Below, piece by piece: positions 17,879-29,000 of a DNA stretch of 64,000 nt. The position numbers and the translations under genes were made by a program. The stretch covers positions 62,001 to 126,000 of the forward strand of contig NZ_JBOIUB010000010.1 in the NCBI RefSeq assembly GCF_050749885.1, written 5' to 3'. How positions within the stretch are numbered: position 1 is the first letter of the stretch; every line of letters starts with the position of its first letter. The notes beneath the pieces are model-generated. The model searched no databases and was not told where the DNA came from. It was given only the letters and a program-made list of their open reading frames with translations. This DNA is from Zooshikella sp050749885 (lineage in GTDB: Bacteria > Pseudomonadota > Gammaproteobacteria > Pseudomonadales > Zooshikellaceae).

Positions 17879-18556
17879 ATGAAGAAGGCTGTTGTGCTCC
17901 TTTCTGGGGGGTTGGATTCTACTACATGTTTGGCCTATGCAAAGTCACAAGGTTATGAGTGTTATGCGATAAGCTTTGATTATGGTCAGAAGCATAACTC
18001 TGAGCTGGAAGCCGCCAAGCGAATTGCACAGGCAATGAATGTCGTTAGACACGAAGTACTTCCTCTACAGCTTAACCAGCTAACGCGTTCAGCACTCACA
18101 GATCAGTCAATTGATATTCCTGATTATGCTGATGATGGTGAGATTCCTGTTACTTATGTTCCTGCGCGTAATACCATTTTAATTGCGGTTGCTTTGGGAT
18201 GGGCTGAAGTACTGGAAGCTGACGCTATTTTTATAGGTGTGAGTTCAGTTGACTATTCTGGTTATCCAGATTGTCGGCCAGAGTATATTGAGGCGTATCA
18301 AAAGCTGGCTGAGTTAGCCACTAAAGTGGGTGTTGAAGGAAAACCTATTCGCATTGAAACACCGCTTATTCGTCTCAATAAAGCGGAAACCATACAGCTT
18401 GGACACAAGTTAGGTGTAGATTATGGGTTAACAGTCTCCTGTTATCGTGCTAATGACGATGGAGAGGCGTGTGGTGAATGCGATAGCTGCTATTTACGTA
18501 AAAAAGGTTTTAGTGAAGCGGGTGTTGAAGACCCTACCCATTATGTTCAGTCATAG
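17879..18556 (+). CDS. queC: 7-cyano-7-deazaguanine (preQ0) synthase
   Basis: 225 residues. The N-terminal PP-loop SGGLDSTTC (residues 8-16) binds ATP, FDYGQKH follows, and VPARNTI is a family signature. Four cysteines near the C-terminus (SCYRANDDGEACGECDSC) bind zinc. QueC converts 7-carboxy-7-deazaguanine to preQ0 using ammonia and ATP, in the cytoplasm, on the way to queuosine in tRNA. Full length for the family. Close to the YhhQ-type transporter. Confidence 0.97.
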   Translation: MKKAVVLLSGGLDSTTCLAYAKSQGYECYAISFDYGQKHNSELEAAKRIAQAMNVVRHEVLPLQLNQLTRSALTDQSIDIPDYADDGEIPVTYVPARNTILIAVALGWAEVLEADAIFIGVSSVDYSGYPDCRPEYIEAYQKLAELATKVGVEGKPIRIETPLIRLNKAETIQLGHKLGVDYGLTVSCYRANDDGEACGECDSCYLRKKGFSEAGVEDPTHYVQS

Positions 18557-18586
18557 CGAGTAATACGCGTTAATTTCTTTATCATT

Positions 18587-18605
18587 CCAGCCTCATAGAG
18601 GCTGG
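18587..18605. terminator. Hairpin after queC
   Basis: CCAGCCTC-ATA-GAGGCTGG is a perfect 8-bp stem with a 3-base loop, 30 bp after the queC stop. No T-run follows, so it may need Rho or only protect the 3' end. Confidence 0.5.
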
Positions 18606-19394
18606 GGTCAGTGCTTGAAGCCAAGGATGTAGCGCTTGAACCTTTCTCCTCCTCTTTCGTCAAAGTAGTAAGCCTTTCGTTATGAGTGTCACCATTGCTG
18701 TGTTGCTCTCATTCATTGGGAAATTAAGCTAGTTAAAACTACTAAAAATGATTCGTTGTAGTTATATAGAGTCGTATTAGTAAAAAACATTATTGAATCT
18801 TTTCATAATATACAACAAAATACGTATAATAGGGATTTACTAAAATTGATAGTACTAATACGTACTTGTATCGTCTGAAAAAAGGTATGCATATTGAGGT
18901 TGATTTTTAGTGCGTGGCTAGCGTTTGGCATTTGGATCTGTAGTGAGTGCTGAGGCTTTTAGCCTTAAAACAAAGTGTATATTATATATAGTGTTTATAT
19001 AAATGTTTCGCTGTATTTCAATGTAAGCTATCCAAAAAAGTCTGCTTGGTTTTTGTTAAAAGCTGTATGGTAGGAAAGGCTGATAGGCGTATCTAAAAAT
19101 AGTTATTTTAGGACGTAGCAAGGTTGCTCTGTAGATTGACAGTCACTGTTAAGGAGAGCGCAAATATAGCTATCATGAAATACAGTCTTTTCGTAGCGCT
19201 CTTAAAAGCTTATATTTAGAAATACAGCGAATGTTCAGTATCCTTAGAAACGGTCATGGTTAACAAAAAATTAAAGTTTTTTAATATACTACACTAGGTT
19301 TATAAATTTCTGTTAACGAGTGTTTCATTTTGACCGCAAAGAAGGATATATCATTAATGATTGGTTATTAGTAAGAAGTAGGCGGTGTGGAATT
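18606..19394. other. Long intergenic region, no gene recognised
   Basis: Nearly 800 AT-rich bases between queC and the HTH/S24-like gene. Many short A/T runs but no convincing ORF, tRNA or repeat. It may hold regulatory sites for the downstream regulator. Confidence 0.4.
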
Positions 19395-20078
19395 GTGACC
19401 AGAAGTGACATTACAACAGATGCTATTCACTGGGTGATTAGTGATCTTATTCAGCAGAAATCGAAACGGGATAATGTCAAGTTCACGGCTTCTCGATTAG
19501 CTAAAGAGTTAAATGTGCCTAGATCACTAGTGTCCAGGTTAATTCATTCTGATCCCAGTAAGCGTGTAACAAATCCGACCATAGAGACACTAATCAAAAT
19601 TATTGATTATTTTCGGTCTGATGGTTTTGATGTCACATTGGATGATTTGCTGGGACTGCGTAAACACGTTGTTGATATCCAGACGCAACAGACAGGCCTG
19701 TTAACTGAAGAGGTTTCTGTTCCGCTTTATTCTTTATCTGATCCTTTTGGCGAATCGTTAGGCGTCGTGGAAACAAAATTGGTTGAGGCCAATGAAACAC
19801 TCATGGCTTTCCAGTTAGATCGAGATATTCAACCAATGTTTAAGCCTGGTTCAATCTTTTTTGTTGATACTAATTTGCAGCCATCAGTCAATATGTTGGT
19901 TGCCATACGGTTTGAAGGTAAAAATGAACTGACAATAGGAAAGTACATTATCAGTCATAATGATGAGCTTTTATTGTCATATTACCCAGAAAGCCAAATC
20001 ATAAAAATCGGTGTTAGCAGCAGTTATCAAGTTGTGGGTGGTGTTATTCAGGTGTATGCAAATACACACCACAAGTGA
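19395..20078 (+). CDS. HTH regulator with S24 (LexA/CI)-like C-terminal domain lacking the serine
   Basis: 227 residues from a GTG at 19395; an upstream in-frame GTG at 19320 would add 25 residues without conserved features, so the start is uncertain. A helix-turn-helix lies around residues 25-60 (FTASRLAKELNVPRSLVSRL). The C-terminal half resembles S24 peptidases/phage repressors: MFKPGSIFFVDTN parallels the usual SMxPxxxxGDxxxxD and TIGKYI the catalytic-lysine strand, but the serine before the methionine is replaced (IQPM). It is probably a DNA-binding regulator that does not self-cleave. No phage genes are adjacent. Confidence 0.65.
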   Translation: MTRSDITTDAIHWVISDLIQQKSKRDNVKFTASRLAKELNVPRSLVSRLIHSDPSKRVTNPTIETLIKIIDYFRSDGFDVTLDDLLGLRKHVVDIQTQQTGLLTEEVSVPLYSLSDPFGESLGVVETKLVEANETLMAFQLDRDIQPMFKPGSIFFVDTNLQPSVNMLVAIRFEGKNELTIGKYIISHNDELLLSYYPESQIIKIGVSSSYQVVGGVIQVYANTHHK

Positions 20079-20143
20079 TCCTATAGCCTTTGCAAAGAGT
20101 ATTTTATAGATCAGCTATACACTTCATTACTTGATTGTTTTTA

Positions 20144-20163
20144 CTGCCGCGATTTTGCGGCAG
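20144..20163. terminator. Hairpin between convergent genes
   Basis: CTGCCGC-GATTTT-GCGGCAG lies between the regulator (ends 20078) and the leftward YcjF-like gene (ends 20224). Confidence 0.5.
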
Positions 20164-20223
20164 ATAGCTCACATGCCCCTTCTAGTTATTGAAGTAAGGT
20201 TGATGGATCGAATGAGCTGACTG

Positions 20224-21327
20224 TTAAAAGGGATCTTTTTGTTTGATGGAATTTTTCAGTGACTGAGTCGATGTTTGCCACAGTGTTTGTTTGAGTTCTG
20301 TTAGTAACTGTTGGTGGATTTGTTTTAGCTTTGGCCGCTCTTGTTCAGTAAAGGCTAATGGGCGGCACAATGCCATGGTTTGATAGCCGAGTCTGGCAGT
20401 CATTAATCCCGCACCTATTCCCTGAGCCATTCGGGCTGAAAGCTTGCCTGCGAGTTCTGTTCCCAATAATTCCATACCCAAATCCGCAATAAGTTCACTG
20501 GCTCCAGCAAAAAACACATTAAATAATACCGACTTGACGAGTTTTATACGACTCCAGTAGCCTAAATTTACTCCATAAATTGCTGCAATATCATTGATGA
20601 GTTTTACATTGCGCAGCATCATAATCATCATATCGGTTAATGCGAGAGGACTGATTGCAATAAATAAAGCGGATTCAGATGCACTACGATTTACAGTGTG
20701 TTTTGCTTGTTGATCAAAGGCGCTTAATACGGTGTGGTTATAAAGCTGTAGTGTTTCTTTATCTGTGTGTACATTGGTAAGTTGTGCGGTCCATTGCTGA
20801 AAACAATCATGTTTATCGTGGTTGCAACGTTTTGCCAGTTTTTCACAAAAGACAACACCTTCACCTTGTTGCTCGCTGGCTAATAATTGAGCTGCCCGTT
20901 CTTGAAAATGATGCACACCACGCAGGCGTTTAAGCGACCCTAATTCGCGGAAAATAAGTCTCAGTGTTGCGATTGAGAGGCAGCCAATTCCCGTCATAAA
21001 AAGCCCAGCGAGAATAGGTGATTCCTGCCAGCTATTCCATAAAAATTGTCCTAATTCGATAACTGCAGCTGCACCCAGAGTAATGAGTCCTAAACGAAGT
21101 AAAATACTGCGAGACTTTTTGGGAACATTTTTTTGCTTGGCAAGCTGTTCTAATGTCTGTTCAAGTTCGGAAGCGGGGATTTCTTCAAGTGTGAGATCAC
21201 TATCCAACACCTGTTGTGATTTTAGTGTGGGGGTTGGTGAAGGGGTATTATTGATATTGTCATCAAAGCGAATAGCGGCTTTAAGTGGTTTAGCTTGATT
21301 GTTTGGCGTATTGTTATTAGCTGTCAT
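20224..21327 (-). CDS. ycjF: YcjF family membrane protein (TIGR01620/DUF697)
   Basis: 367 residues. A polar N-terminus (about 1-85) is followed by two transmembrane helices (about 88-135; LGLITLGAAAVIELGQFLW and ILAGLFMTGIGCLSIATL) and a DUF697-type C-terminal half with FIAISPLALTDMMIMMLRNVKLINDIAAIYG. It partners YcjX and overlaps its stop by four bases (ATGA). The pair is widespread in gammaproteobacteria and linked to envelope stress; the molecular role is not settled. Confidence 0.87.
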   Translation of the reverse strand: MTANNNTPNNQAKPLKAAIRFDDNINNTPSPTPTLKSQQVLDSDLTLEEIPASELEQTLEQLAKQKNVPKKSRSILLRLGLITLGAAAVIELGQFLWNSWQESPILAGLFMTGIGCLSIATLRLIFRELGSLKRLRGVHHFQERAAQLLASEQQGEGVVFCEKLAKRCNHDKHDCFQQWTAQLTNVHTDKETLQLYNHTVLSAFDQQAKHTVNRSASESALFIAISPLALTDMMIMMLRNVKLINDIAAIYGVNLGYWSRIKLVKSVLFNVFFAGASELIADLGMELLGTELAGKLSARMAQGIGAGLMTARLGYQTMALCRPLAFTEQERPKLKQIHQQLLTELKQTLWQTSTQSLKNSIKQKDPF

Positions 21328-22745
21328 TGCAGTTTATCCCCTAACAAAAAAGCTAATGCTTGGTCTAAGCGAATATGGGCTAAAGGTTGATCTGGTTTTT
21401 TGGCTTGAGGTGCAAAGCTTATAAACTCAAAATGGTTGTCTTGCCAATACGTATCGTTGGGTAACACATTGGGCACTTCACCTGGGAATAAGGTTATGGC
21501 TTCACCGGTATTGGCTTTATGACCTTGGATAGCAGGTATGGATTCGCCTTGATGCTGACAATAACCGGCAGACGTTGCCCGAATAGAGGCTAAAGCCATG
21601 GTGTCACAGGGAATGCCATCAAAACGGATATGTTGTTTTGCACCATGAACCAATTGACCCAGTAAAGCCACTAAATGGCTGTGTTGTTCTGGAGTAATGT
21701 GGTCTGCCTTGGTGGCAGCAAATAAAAGTCGGTCTATTTTAGGGGCAAATAATCGGTTTAATAAACTGCTTCGACCATAGTTAAAGCTTTCGAGTATTAA
21801 TTCAATAGCTCGTTTTAAATCACGAAAACTTGCAGGGCCCGCATTAAGGGGCTGTAAGCAATCAGCCAGCACAATTTGTCGATCAAACTGAGCAAAGTGT
21901 TCTTTATAAAAGCCTTTTACAACATGGTCGCGATAGGCATCAAAGCGTTTAACCAGTTGTTCTAATTGGCTGTCAGGGGATGGTGTTATATTGTCTTCCA
22001 ATTTAGCGGCAGCAGGCAGTGGAAAAAAGTGTAGTAGGGGAGCACCTGCCATTTCACCTGGTAATAAAAAACGTCCTGGCTGAAGTAAATGTAAGCCAAG
22101 TGTTTCTCTAAAGTAGTGCAGTAGCTCAGTATACTCTTCTGCTAAGTCTCTCAGTAAATCTTCATTTACAGGATCATCAGGCTTAATTTGTTGTGCTTTT
22201 TGTAGCCACGATGCGGCTTTCGTCGCACGGGGTTCACTTTGTAAAAGCTGTAGTTGCTCTCGTGACCATATCAAATACTGCTGGTTGAGCATAGGTAAGT
22301 CGAGAAGCCACTCGCCTGGGTAGTCAACAATATCTAAAAATAGGGTAGCCGTATCCGTTAGCCAACTGGTGACGCCTTTTTCAGGCCGAAAACGAATAGC
22401 TAATCGTAGCTCACTGAGTCCACGAGTTGGTTCTGGCCACTGAGCTGGTTGTGATGATAAAACCTGTAGCGCCTGATCATAGCGAAAGCTTGGAATATGG
22501 GGGTGGGGCTGACTGATACGGCGACAACCCAAAAATCGATCCTGGCGTACGACATCAAAAAACGGCAGATGCTGGTTATCACAGCCTTCTAATAACTGGT
22601 TGACCAGGGATGTAATAAAAGCGGTTTTGCCACTGCGGCTTAAGCCGGTGACGGCTAGCCGGATATGGCGATCCAGGCCCCGTTGTAGTATATCAAACCC
22701 CTGCTGTTGTATACGCTGCCAAGCACTACCAGACGTTATTTTCAT
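21324..22745 (-). CDS. ycjX: YcjX family GTPase (DUF463)
   Basis: 473 residues. Walker A is GLSRSGKTAF (about 34-43), followed by FLDIVDYPGEWLLDLPML, the DxxG region with the family's PGEWLLDL signature. Further marks are FLLPGEMAGAPLLHFFPL and LLFAATKADHI, resembling the TKAD guanine-recognition element. YcjX is a P-loop GTPase co-expressed with YcjF. An AAGGAG ribosome site lies five bases before the ATG. It probably forms a two-gene operon with ycjF. Confidence 0.92.
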   Translation of the reverse strand: MKITSGSAWQRIQQQGFDILQRGLDRHIRLAVTGLSRSGKTAFITSLVNQLLEGCDNQHLPFFDVVRQDRFLGCRRISQPHPHIPSFRYDQALQVLSSQPAQWPEPTRGLSELRLAIRFRPEKGVTSWLTDTATLFLDIVDYPGEWLLDLPMLNQQYLIWSREQLQLLQSEPRATKAASWLQKAQQIKPDDPVNEDLLRDLAEEYTELLHYFRETLGLHLLQPGRFLLPGEMAGAPLLHFFPLPAAAKLEDNITPSPDSQLEQLVKRFDAYRDHVVKGFYKEHFAQFDRQIVLADCLQPLNAGPASFRDLKRAIELILESFNYGRSSLLNRLFAPKIDRLLFAATKADHITPEQHSHLVALLGQLVHGAKQHIRFDGIPCDTMALASIRATSAGYCQHQGESIPAIQGHKANTGEAITLFPGEVPNVLPNDTYWQDNHFEFISFAPQAKKPDQPLAHIRLDQALAFLLGDKLQ

Positions 22746-22923
22746 TCATACTCCTTAACCAGGTGTGGTGTACTTCATAGTAATTCGACTAGTCAAGGAT
22801 TGCCAAGTTCTGGTAATGAGTATAATGATCGAGGTATGGCAAAAAGCGGATTAGCAGTAGAGATCAAGGATAGTCTTCTATTAAGGGAGGAGAATATTAA
22901 TTGATGTAATGCATTAACTGCCA

Positions 22924-24936
22924 TTACGTATTATTTTTTTTGCACAAATCACATTGTATATCAGCAACAGCAGCGGCTTTTTTAACATTAACAATTTGTG
23001 CATCAACATCCCATGCCATACTTTTTAATGCAACTGATTGTGCTGGTGTACCAACACCTGGTGTTCCTCCAGCATTAATACGTATACTTGGGCCATTCAT
23101 GGTGACCCCACCGGGATTTAACTTAAAAAAACTGTTATTACCCTTGGCGATTAACTCCATTCCAGCATCAATGATCAATTTACTACTGGATTGTAAATGG
23201 ATTTCTTGAGTGCTGTCTGTAAACGTTTTTTGTTTGGACTTTTCATGCAGATTGCCATGTACAGTAATGTATTGCTGTTGTTCCACCTGGGTATTGAGTT
23301 GTCCATGTATGTGTTGTGTAAAATTTTGGTGGATATGACTATGGTGTGATTGATCAACAATTTCATGTTGTTGATTACCTATATATGTCGTTTTATTATG
23401 ATTGACATGGATATCAATATTGCGTTCGGCATGAACAAAAATTTGCTCCTGACCTTTTTTATCTTCATAGCGCCATTCGTTAAATCCCTCGGCATTGGGT
23501 GTGCTACAGGTTTTAATCGTAGTTTTGGTTTTATGCTCAGGTAATTGATAAGGTGGCATATTCAGTCCATTGTAAAACCCTCCTTTAATGATTGGGCGAT
23601 CAGGATCACTATTAATAAAGCTAACTAAAACCTCCTGACCTACTCGTGGTAATTGCAAGGCTCCCCAGCCTGAGCCTGTCCAAGGTTGTACCACACGTAT
23701 CCAACAAGAAGCGTGTTCTGAATAATGACCATCACGGTCCCAGTGAAATTGAACTTTAATTCGGCCATATTGATCGGTGTAGATTTCTTCGCCTTTTGGC
23801 CCAGCGACTGTGGCAGATTCAACGCTATAACATCGATTTTTTTTGATAACTTTGGGAGAGGCGATGGATTTGTATTCAATATCTTCAAAGCGAGTACAAT
23901 TAAAATGACAGTTATAAGTAGTCGGCTCGTCACTGGCGCCTTCCTCGAGTGATTGCGGCTGTTTACCATGATGACGGGTTTTTGTAACGAGATACTGCTG
24001 ATTTAATTGAGGGTTGGTATGTTCTTGTAGCGCAAAGAGTCCGCCAGGTAAAAGATAAATGCAATTACTCTCTCCGTGGCCTAGAGTTATTTGGCTTTGT
24101 GCCTGAAGGAGTTTTACATTGGCCTGGTGTGATCCAGTGGATATGGTTTGATACAGACCACTATGGTAGTACAACTCCCGTTGAGCTTCTGGGGTAAGTT
24201 GTGCTTGTTGTTCTAAGTCAAGATTTGGTTTTGTAAAATTATAATCTCTTAAGGTAATCTTATTAACGGTTAAATGTTCCCTCAAATTGAAGCGGTGGAT
24301 AACATATTCAGCTTTTATCATACCTCGGTCATTAATGAGTGGTAATTCTGATGAGGCGATTGGTTTAAAAATATATTTGGAATCACTGATCACTAAAATA
24401 TGCTTGTCTTTTTCATGTTCAAAGTGATAGTGCAGGCCATCTTCACTCATTAATCGCAGGATAAAACTAAGATCGGTTTCTTTATACTGTGTACAATAGG
24501 TACGTTTGGGAGGACGGTTACCGACTTCTATTCTAAAATGCTGTTTTTCCTGTAAACCCGCATTAAGTAGAAGGGTATAAATAATATCAAGGCAGTCCAC
24601 ATCTTGAAATATTTTCATATTACGACGTTGGGTCAACATCCATATTTCCGGTTTAAGGACCATATGATATTGTGAAAAGCGCCGTCCGGTATCCAAATAA
24701 CTAATTTCACAGACCTTGCCGTGAAAATAGCGTGGTTGATTTTCATCAAATAGTGATAAAAAACCTGATTTATTGAGTAATGCTTTTAATTCAAGATCTG
24801 CATTTGTACAGGCAAAAGTAATAGATACACTATAAAGTGATGATATCTCTTCACACACTTCAAATGAAACCACCCTTAATGTTTCTTCGCAGCCATCTAT
24901 AGCACAGTTAAATACACTAGTATGACCGTATTCCAT
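22924..24936 (-). CDS. vgrG: T6SS spike protein VgrG (TssI)
   Basis: 670 residues. The N-terminal gp27-like part has SVSITFACTN and RYFHGKVCEI; the middle contains YCTQYKETDLSFILRLMSEDG and HFEHEKD, both VgrG signatures. The gp5-like OB fold starts near residue 385 (TDQYGRIKVQFHWDRDG; SCWIRVVQPWTG). The C-terminal part is a repetitive beta-helix (about 515-650) with a DUF2345-like end (SKLIIDAGMELIAKGNNSFFKLNPGGV), finishing in CDLCKKNNT. It forms the tip of the T6SS tube and carries the effector encoded divergently. No other T6SS structural gene is in view, so this is an orphan vgrG island. Confidence 0.95.
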   Translation of the reverse strand: MEYGHTSVFNCAIDGCEETLRVVSFEVCEEISSLYSVSITFACTNADLELKALLNKSGFLSLFDENQPRYFHGKVCEISYLDTGRRFSQYHMVLKPEIWMLTQRRNMKIFQDVDCLDIIYTLLLNAGLQEKQHFRIEVGNRPPKRTYCTQYKETDLSFILRLMSEDGLHYHFEHEKDKHILVISDSKYIFKPIASSELPLINDRGMIKAEYVIHRFNLREHLTVNKITLRDYNFTKPNLDLEQQAQLTPEAQRELYYHSGLYQTISTGSHQANVKLLQAQSQITLGHGESNCIYLLPGGLFALQEHTNPQLNQQYLVTKTRHHGKQPQSLEEGASDEPTTYNCHFNCTRFEDIEYKSIASPKVIKKNRCYSVESATVAGPKGEEIYTDQYGRIKVQFHWDRDGHYSEHASCWIRVVQPWTGSGWGALQLPRVGQEVLVSFINSDPDRPIIKGGFYNGLNMPPYQLPEHKTKTTIKTCSTPNAEGFNEWRYEDKKGQEQIFVHAERNIDIHVNHNKTTYIGNQQHEIVDQSHHSHIHQNFTQHIHGQLNTQVEQQQYITVHGNLHEKSKQKTFTDSTQEIHLQSSSKLIIDAGMELIAKGNNSFFKLNPGGVTMNGPSIRINAGGTPGVGTPAQSVALKSMAWDVDAQIVNVKKAAAVADIQCDLCKKNNT

Positions 24937-25159
24937 AATAAACCTTTTCGTTAACCCTATGGCAAAATGGTTATTAATGAAAATGCTGTGATGTATACAC
25001 TTTACAGTGTTGGTATTTAGTTGGTGAGCTAGGTCTATCGTTAAAGTATACGCTATAAAAGGTATTTATATGCTTAAAATTAAGTATTCAAGTTTAAGTG
25101 AACGCTGTTAATCGCCTATTCTGGAAATAGACTGACGATGAAAAATGATGTTTTAGATT
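24937..25159. promoter_or_regulatory. Divergent promoter region of vgrG and the effector operon
   Basis: 223 AT-rich bases between the leftward vgrG and the rightward adaptor gene. The ribosome site before vgrG is good (AAAGG); the one before the adaptor is poor. An out-of-frame 22-codon ORF starting at 25139 overlaps the adaptor start and could tune its translation. Confidence 0.4.
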
Positions 25160-26068
25160 ATGAATGCAAGCTCAACTCAAAACAATTGCCGTTTGTTCTT
25201 AAATGAAGAAAATATTGAATGGCCTGATACTACAGCTTATTTATTATTGGATGCGGTACGCTTTGATAATATTAAACGTTGGATTTATGAGGCTGAACCT
25301 ATTCCTGAAATGAGAACATTATATTTGAACACTGAGTTACATGATATAGCTGCTGTTTCTCCAGTGTTGGTCAAGGTTGAAATGTACTCACAACTATGGA
25401 CGCGCTTTATGGATGAAGGGCTAAACTTGCAAGCAGGTATTATTTTATGGAGTGAATTTTCATTTGAAAAATTAATCATTCATTGTCAATGGTGGTGCAG
25501 GGTATTAAATCAGTGCAATGATATAGCAGTTTGTCGACTATATGATCCGAACTTGTGTGGTTGGCTGTTTAAAGCAAGTTCTGCGCAGCAGATAAGCTAC
25601 TTACTTGGGCCTGTTAGTGAATTGTATTGTTATAGTGAGGATTCCTGGTTGGTCGTGAAAAATCCTCAACCTAATGCTGATAATGCGTACGATGAATTAC
25701 TAACACTAGGACAAAATCAATGGAGTGCTGTGTTTGAGGCAAAGTATCATTTTTTTCTAAAGCGTTTAGTTCAGCATATGGATAATTTTTTTCCTGTATA
25801 TTTTGCTGGATTGGATCTGCAACAAAAGTTAAATCGTGCGGATAGCTTATGTAATGAAGCAGCTTCTTTAAAGTTCGAGACAGAACAGGACATCCTTTTT
25901 TATTGTAATGTTCTTGGCTTTTTAGGACATGATGTTTTGCAACCAAATATTTACCCAGAAATATATACCTTATTAACACAGTCAAGTTCGCTTACACCCT
26001 CCCAGCGTATCAAGGAAGCTTCGATAAAAGCACAGCAAACCGTAAACAGCAAGGTTAGTAATGGCTAA
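25160..26068 (+). CDS. DUF4123 T6SS adaptor/chaperone (Tap/TEC-like)
   Basis: 302 residues, acidic, cytoplasmic. The N-terminal DUF4123 core is visible: TTAYLLLDAVRFDNI, an LYLNTELHDIAAVSPVLVKV region and FEKLIIHCQWWCRV, then VCRLYDPN, with the typical bulky and cysteine-rich strands. Such proteins hold an effector and load it onto the cognate VgrG. It lies divergent from vgrG and its end overlaps the effector start by eight bases, so the two are co-translated and probably bind each other. No clear ribosome site at the annotated ATG. Confidence 0.82.
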   Translation: MNASSTQNNCRLFLNEENIEWPDTTAYLLLDAVRFDNIKRWIYEAEPIPEMRTLYLNTELHDIAAVSPVLVKVEMYSQLWTRFMDEGLNLQAGIILWSEFSFEKLIIHCQWWCRVLNQCNDIAVCRLYDPNLCGWLFKASSAQQISYLLGPVSELYCYSEDSWLVVKNPQPNADNAYDELLTLGQNQWSAVFEAKYHFFLKRLVQHMDNFFPVYFAGLDLQQKLNRADSLCNEAASLKFETEQDILFYCNVLGFLGHDVLQPNIYPEIYTLLTQSSSLTPSQRIKEASIKAQQTVNSKVSNG

Positions 26069-29000
26069 AGCAATTAAAGATCCTAATACTGCAGCATATC
26101 AGGCATCTACCCAGTCGCCAAAACAAAGTGGTCAAGCTTGTCCGTATACCTATGACCATATTTTTATTTACCCATTACGTTATGCCTTAGTAGAAGAAAC
26201 AAATGATTCCCATCCTGCGTTTCAGCCTGGAATTGATACTAAAATCAAACCAATGGGGTTGCGTTTAGCAAGAAAAGGTTACTTTTATTATATTCACTCA
26301 GATAAACCAGATAGGCTACGTTTAAAGATTATTACCAGTAAGGGAGCATTTGCTGGAGAAAGTCCAATTAAACTTCCTAAGCAGGGCATGTTATGGTTTT
26401 ATTTTTCGGAAATAAAGTGGACTGAGAAAAAGGAGACAATGATTGTTACTAATGAACTGGGAATGCGCGATAAACTTATGCAAAAAGTGTTTTTAAGTGG
26501 TTTTTCTGCATGTGATGGTTCTGATCATTTAATGCCATGGTCTGAAGGCTCTGTGCGTATTGCTGAATGTAAACCTTTAATCCTTAGTGATCCATTAGCT
26601 AAACAAACATCGACGGATACTCAACAGCAATCTAAACAGACAAAAAATGATTCACTTTTTAAGTTTGAAACATCTGGTTTTTATTGGTCACTCAATAAAA
26701 TTAAGTCTCCAGGAGGCCATCACTTAAGTCTTTTTGATAAAACTCCAACAGATCAATCTGCATTTATATTAATGTTTGATGTGTTAGCCGTATTAAGAGA
26801 TTTAACCAACTATCAGGGCTATCTAGCCGAGTGGGAAGAAAAATGGCGCACAGAAGAACAACATAAGTTTTTTACCGCAGACTTTATTGAAGGGTTGTAT
26901 ACCTATAAATTTGATGAAGCCAAACAAAGTATTGAGGAACAGACTGAACAAAAAATACAGGTCACTGAAAAACAGTATGAATTATTAAAACAACGTAGAG
27001 AGTTAGAGCGAGAAAGAAGCAATCTTAGAGACTTGCTGAAAGGATCAGGGTATAGCTATCAACAGATAGAGTGGACTCCTGCGACTAAAGAAAAGCAAGA
27101 TCGACTGGCCACAATAAACCAAGAAATAACAGCAATAGACTCAACCTTGGAAGGTCAACTAGGTAAACATTATGAAACAGCCAATGATGCGTTTGATCAA
27201 TACGCTGATGCAAAAGATTCTATGAAATCAGACATGGGTGGCTGGGCGCCTCGAGTCAAAAACCAAACCCGTTTTAAGGAAATGACCGCCTACCTAAAAC
27301 AATACCGAGCCTGGTTACGGCGGCATGATCAACTCCGTGATTTAGTGGTAAAGGATCGCACTAAGGTGATCCCACGCTTTTATCAAGCTGCGTGGTTCTT
27401 CGACTCTTTAGATCAAGACCAACATAAGTATTACAGCAATGCGTTATTTGCCAGCATTAATTACATTTGTGATACCCACGCCGGCACCGCGTTTGCCCAT
27501 GATTATTTTATCCAGCAAGCCGGTATTCAAAATATGCTGGAGTTGATGCCGAGCGATGATACTGATTGGCAAGGTATCGTGGCCAGTACCCGAAAGGCGC
27601 TATCTGTTCCTGATAAAATCAAGTCCTATGTCAATGCACTTGAAGATGCAAATAAACTATCCGACTTATTGCTATCGGCAGATGTCGATCAGCAGCTGGT
27701 TGACCGAATGAAGCAGTCATCACCTGCTACCCATATGATTCGTAATGCGCTAGAGCCAGCGTATCTTCTTGAAGTTGAGCAAACCTTTAAAGCTGAATTA
27801 ACCAGCCTGCGAGAAGTGGGAAAGACAGGTGGCATTACTGGCACCAACCCCTTTATCACGTTGATGGAGAAAGCTGGCCCTGGCATGCGGAGTTTGTTTA
27901 TTGAAGGGATATTAAGCACTGAGGGTGGTGGTATGAAGCTTGCCTCTGAGGCGGATATCAATCAATTTGATCAATTAATGCGGCAACTGAATCAAACCCA
28001 GTCTACCTTAAAGCAGTTCACTCAGACTAGTCGTCAATTAAAACAGCGTTGTAAGACAGCTACAAATCAGTCTATGAGACAACAGGCTATTAGAGAATAT
28101 AAGCACATTAGGGGGGAAATTAGTAAAATACGACAACAGCAAATGACGCTTTTAGACGATATTGCGGATATGACGGACCCACTTAACAGTGCTGGCCGTG
28201 GTGTGATCGCCGTATCCGTGACCCATTCCGAACTACCGGCCCTAAGAACACACTATAACAACCTCAAGCAAGCGCTGTTAAAGACCTATTATGCAGCGAA
28301 GTCAAAAGCAGCAGCACTCAAAGTAGCTAAGCCTGGCTATTTATCACTGGCGGTTCTTATCGCCAATGTGGTGAATTTTGTGAAGGTGCAAAGTGAAGTC
28401 AATGCTAAAAGCAAAATGAGTGGAACGGATCTCAAGTTGTATGTTAGTGCTTTAGCAGGTGCTGCAGGTGCGGTTAATACCGTCATATCCGAAATGAAGC
28501 GTAACCGTATCAAAGCATCCTTAGAGCAAAATCCATCGCGCTTATTGGCCGATAGGTTAGCGAAAGTCACCGTGTTAACAGGTGGTGCAGGTGCATTACT
28601 AAATTTTCTTTCAAGCTTCAGCACTATGCTGCATGATATGGAGAGTTTAGAAACAGCAATTAAGGAGGGTAATACTGGTGCTAAGGTGGGCTTGGGGGTA
28701 AAACAAGTGGGGAATGTTATCAATTTATACGCTTCAACACGACAAACTCATATCTATGTTGATATTGTCAACAGTGTTATTTTTAAGCGGACCGAAACCT
28801 GGCGTGGTGCCTTGGCCAGTCGTACCACTGTGTTAGCACGTTTTAATGTCTGGTTGTTAGCAGCGATAGTGCTTGTGGTGATTGGCACGGTAATTTATGA
28901 GTATTTTAACCCCACTAAGCTGATTAAATGGGTGAAAGAATCTCCATGGGGCAAAGATAATCGCGGATATGATGAGCAAACCTCCCACCAATTACTGGCA

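Noticed and set aside
18606..19394. tRNA or riboswitch in the long gap
   Set aside because: I looked for T-loop and anticodon patterns and aptamer cores and found none I could support.
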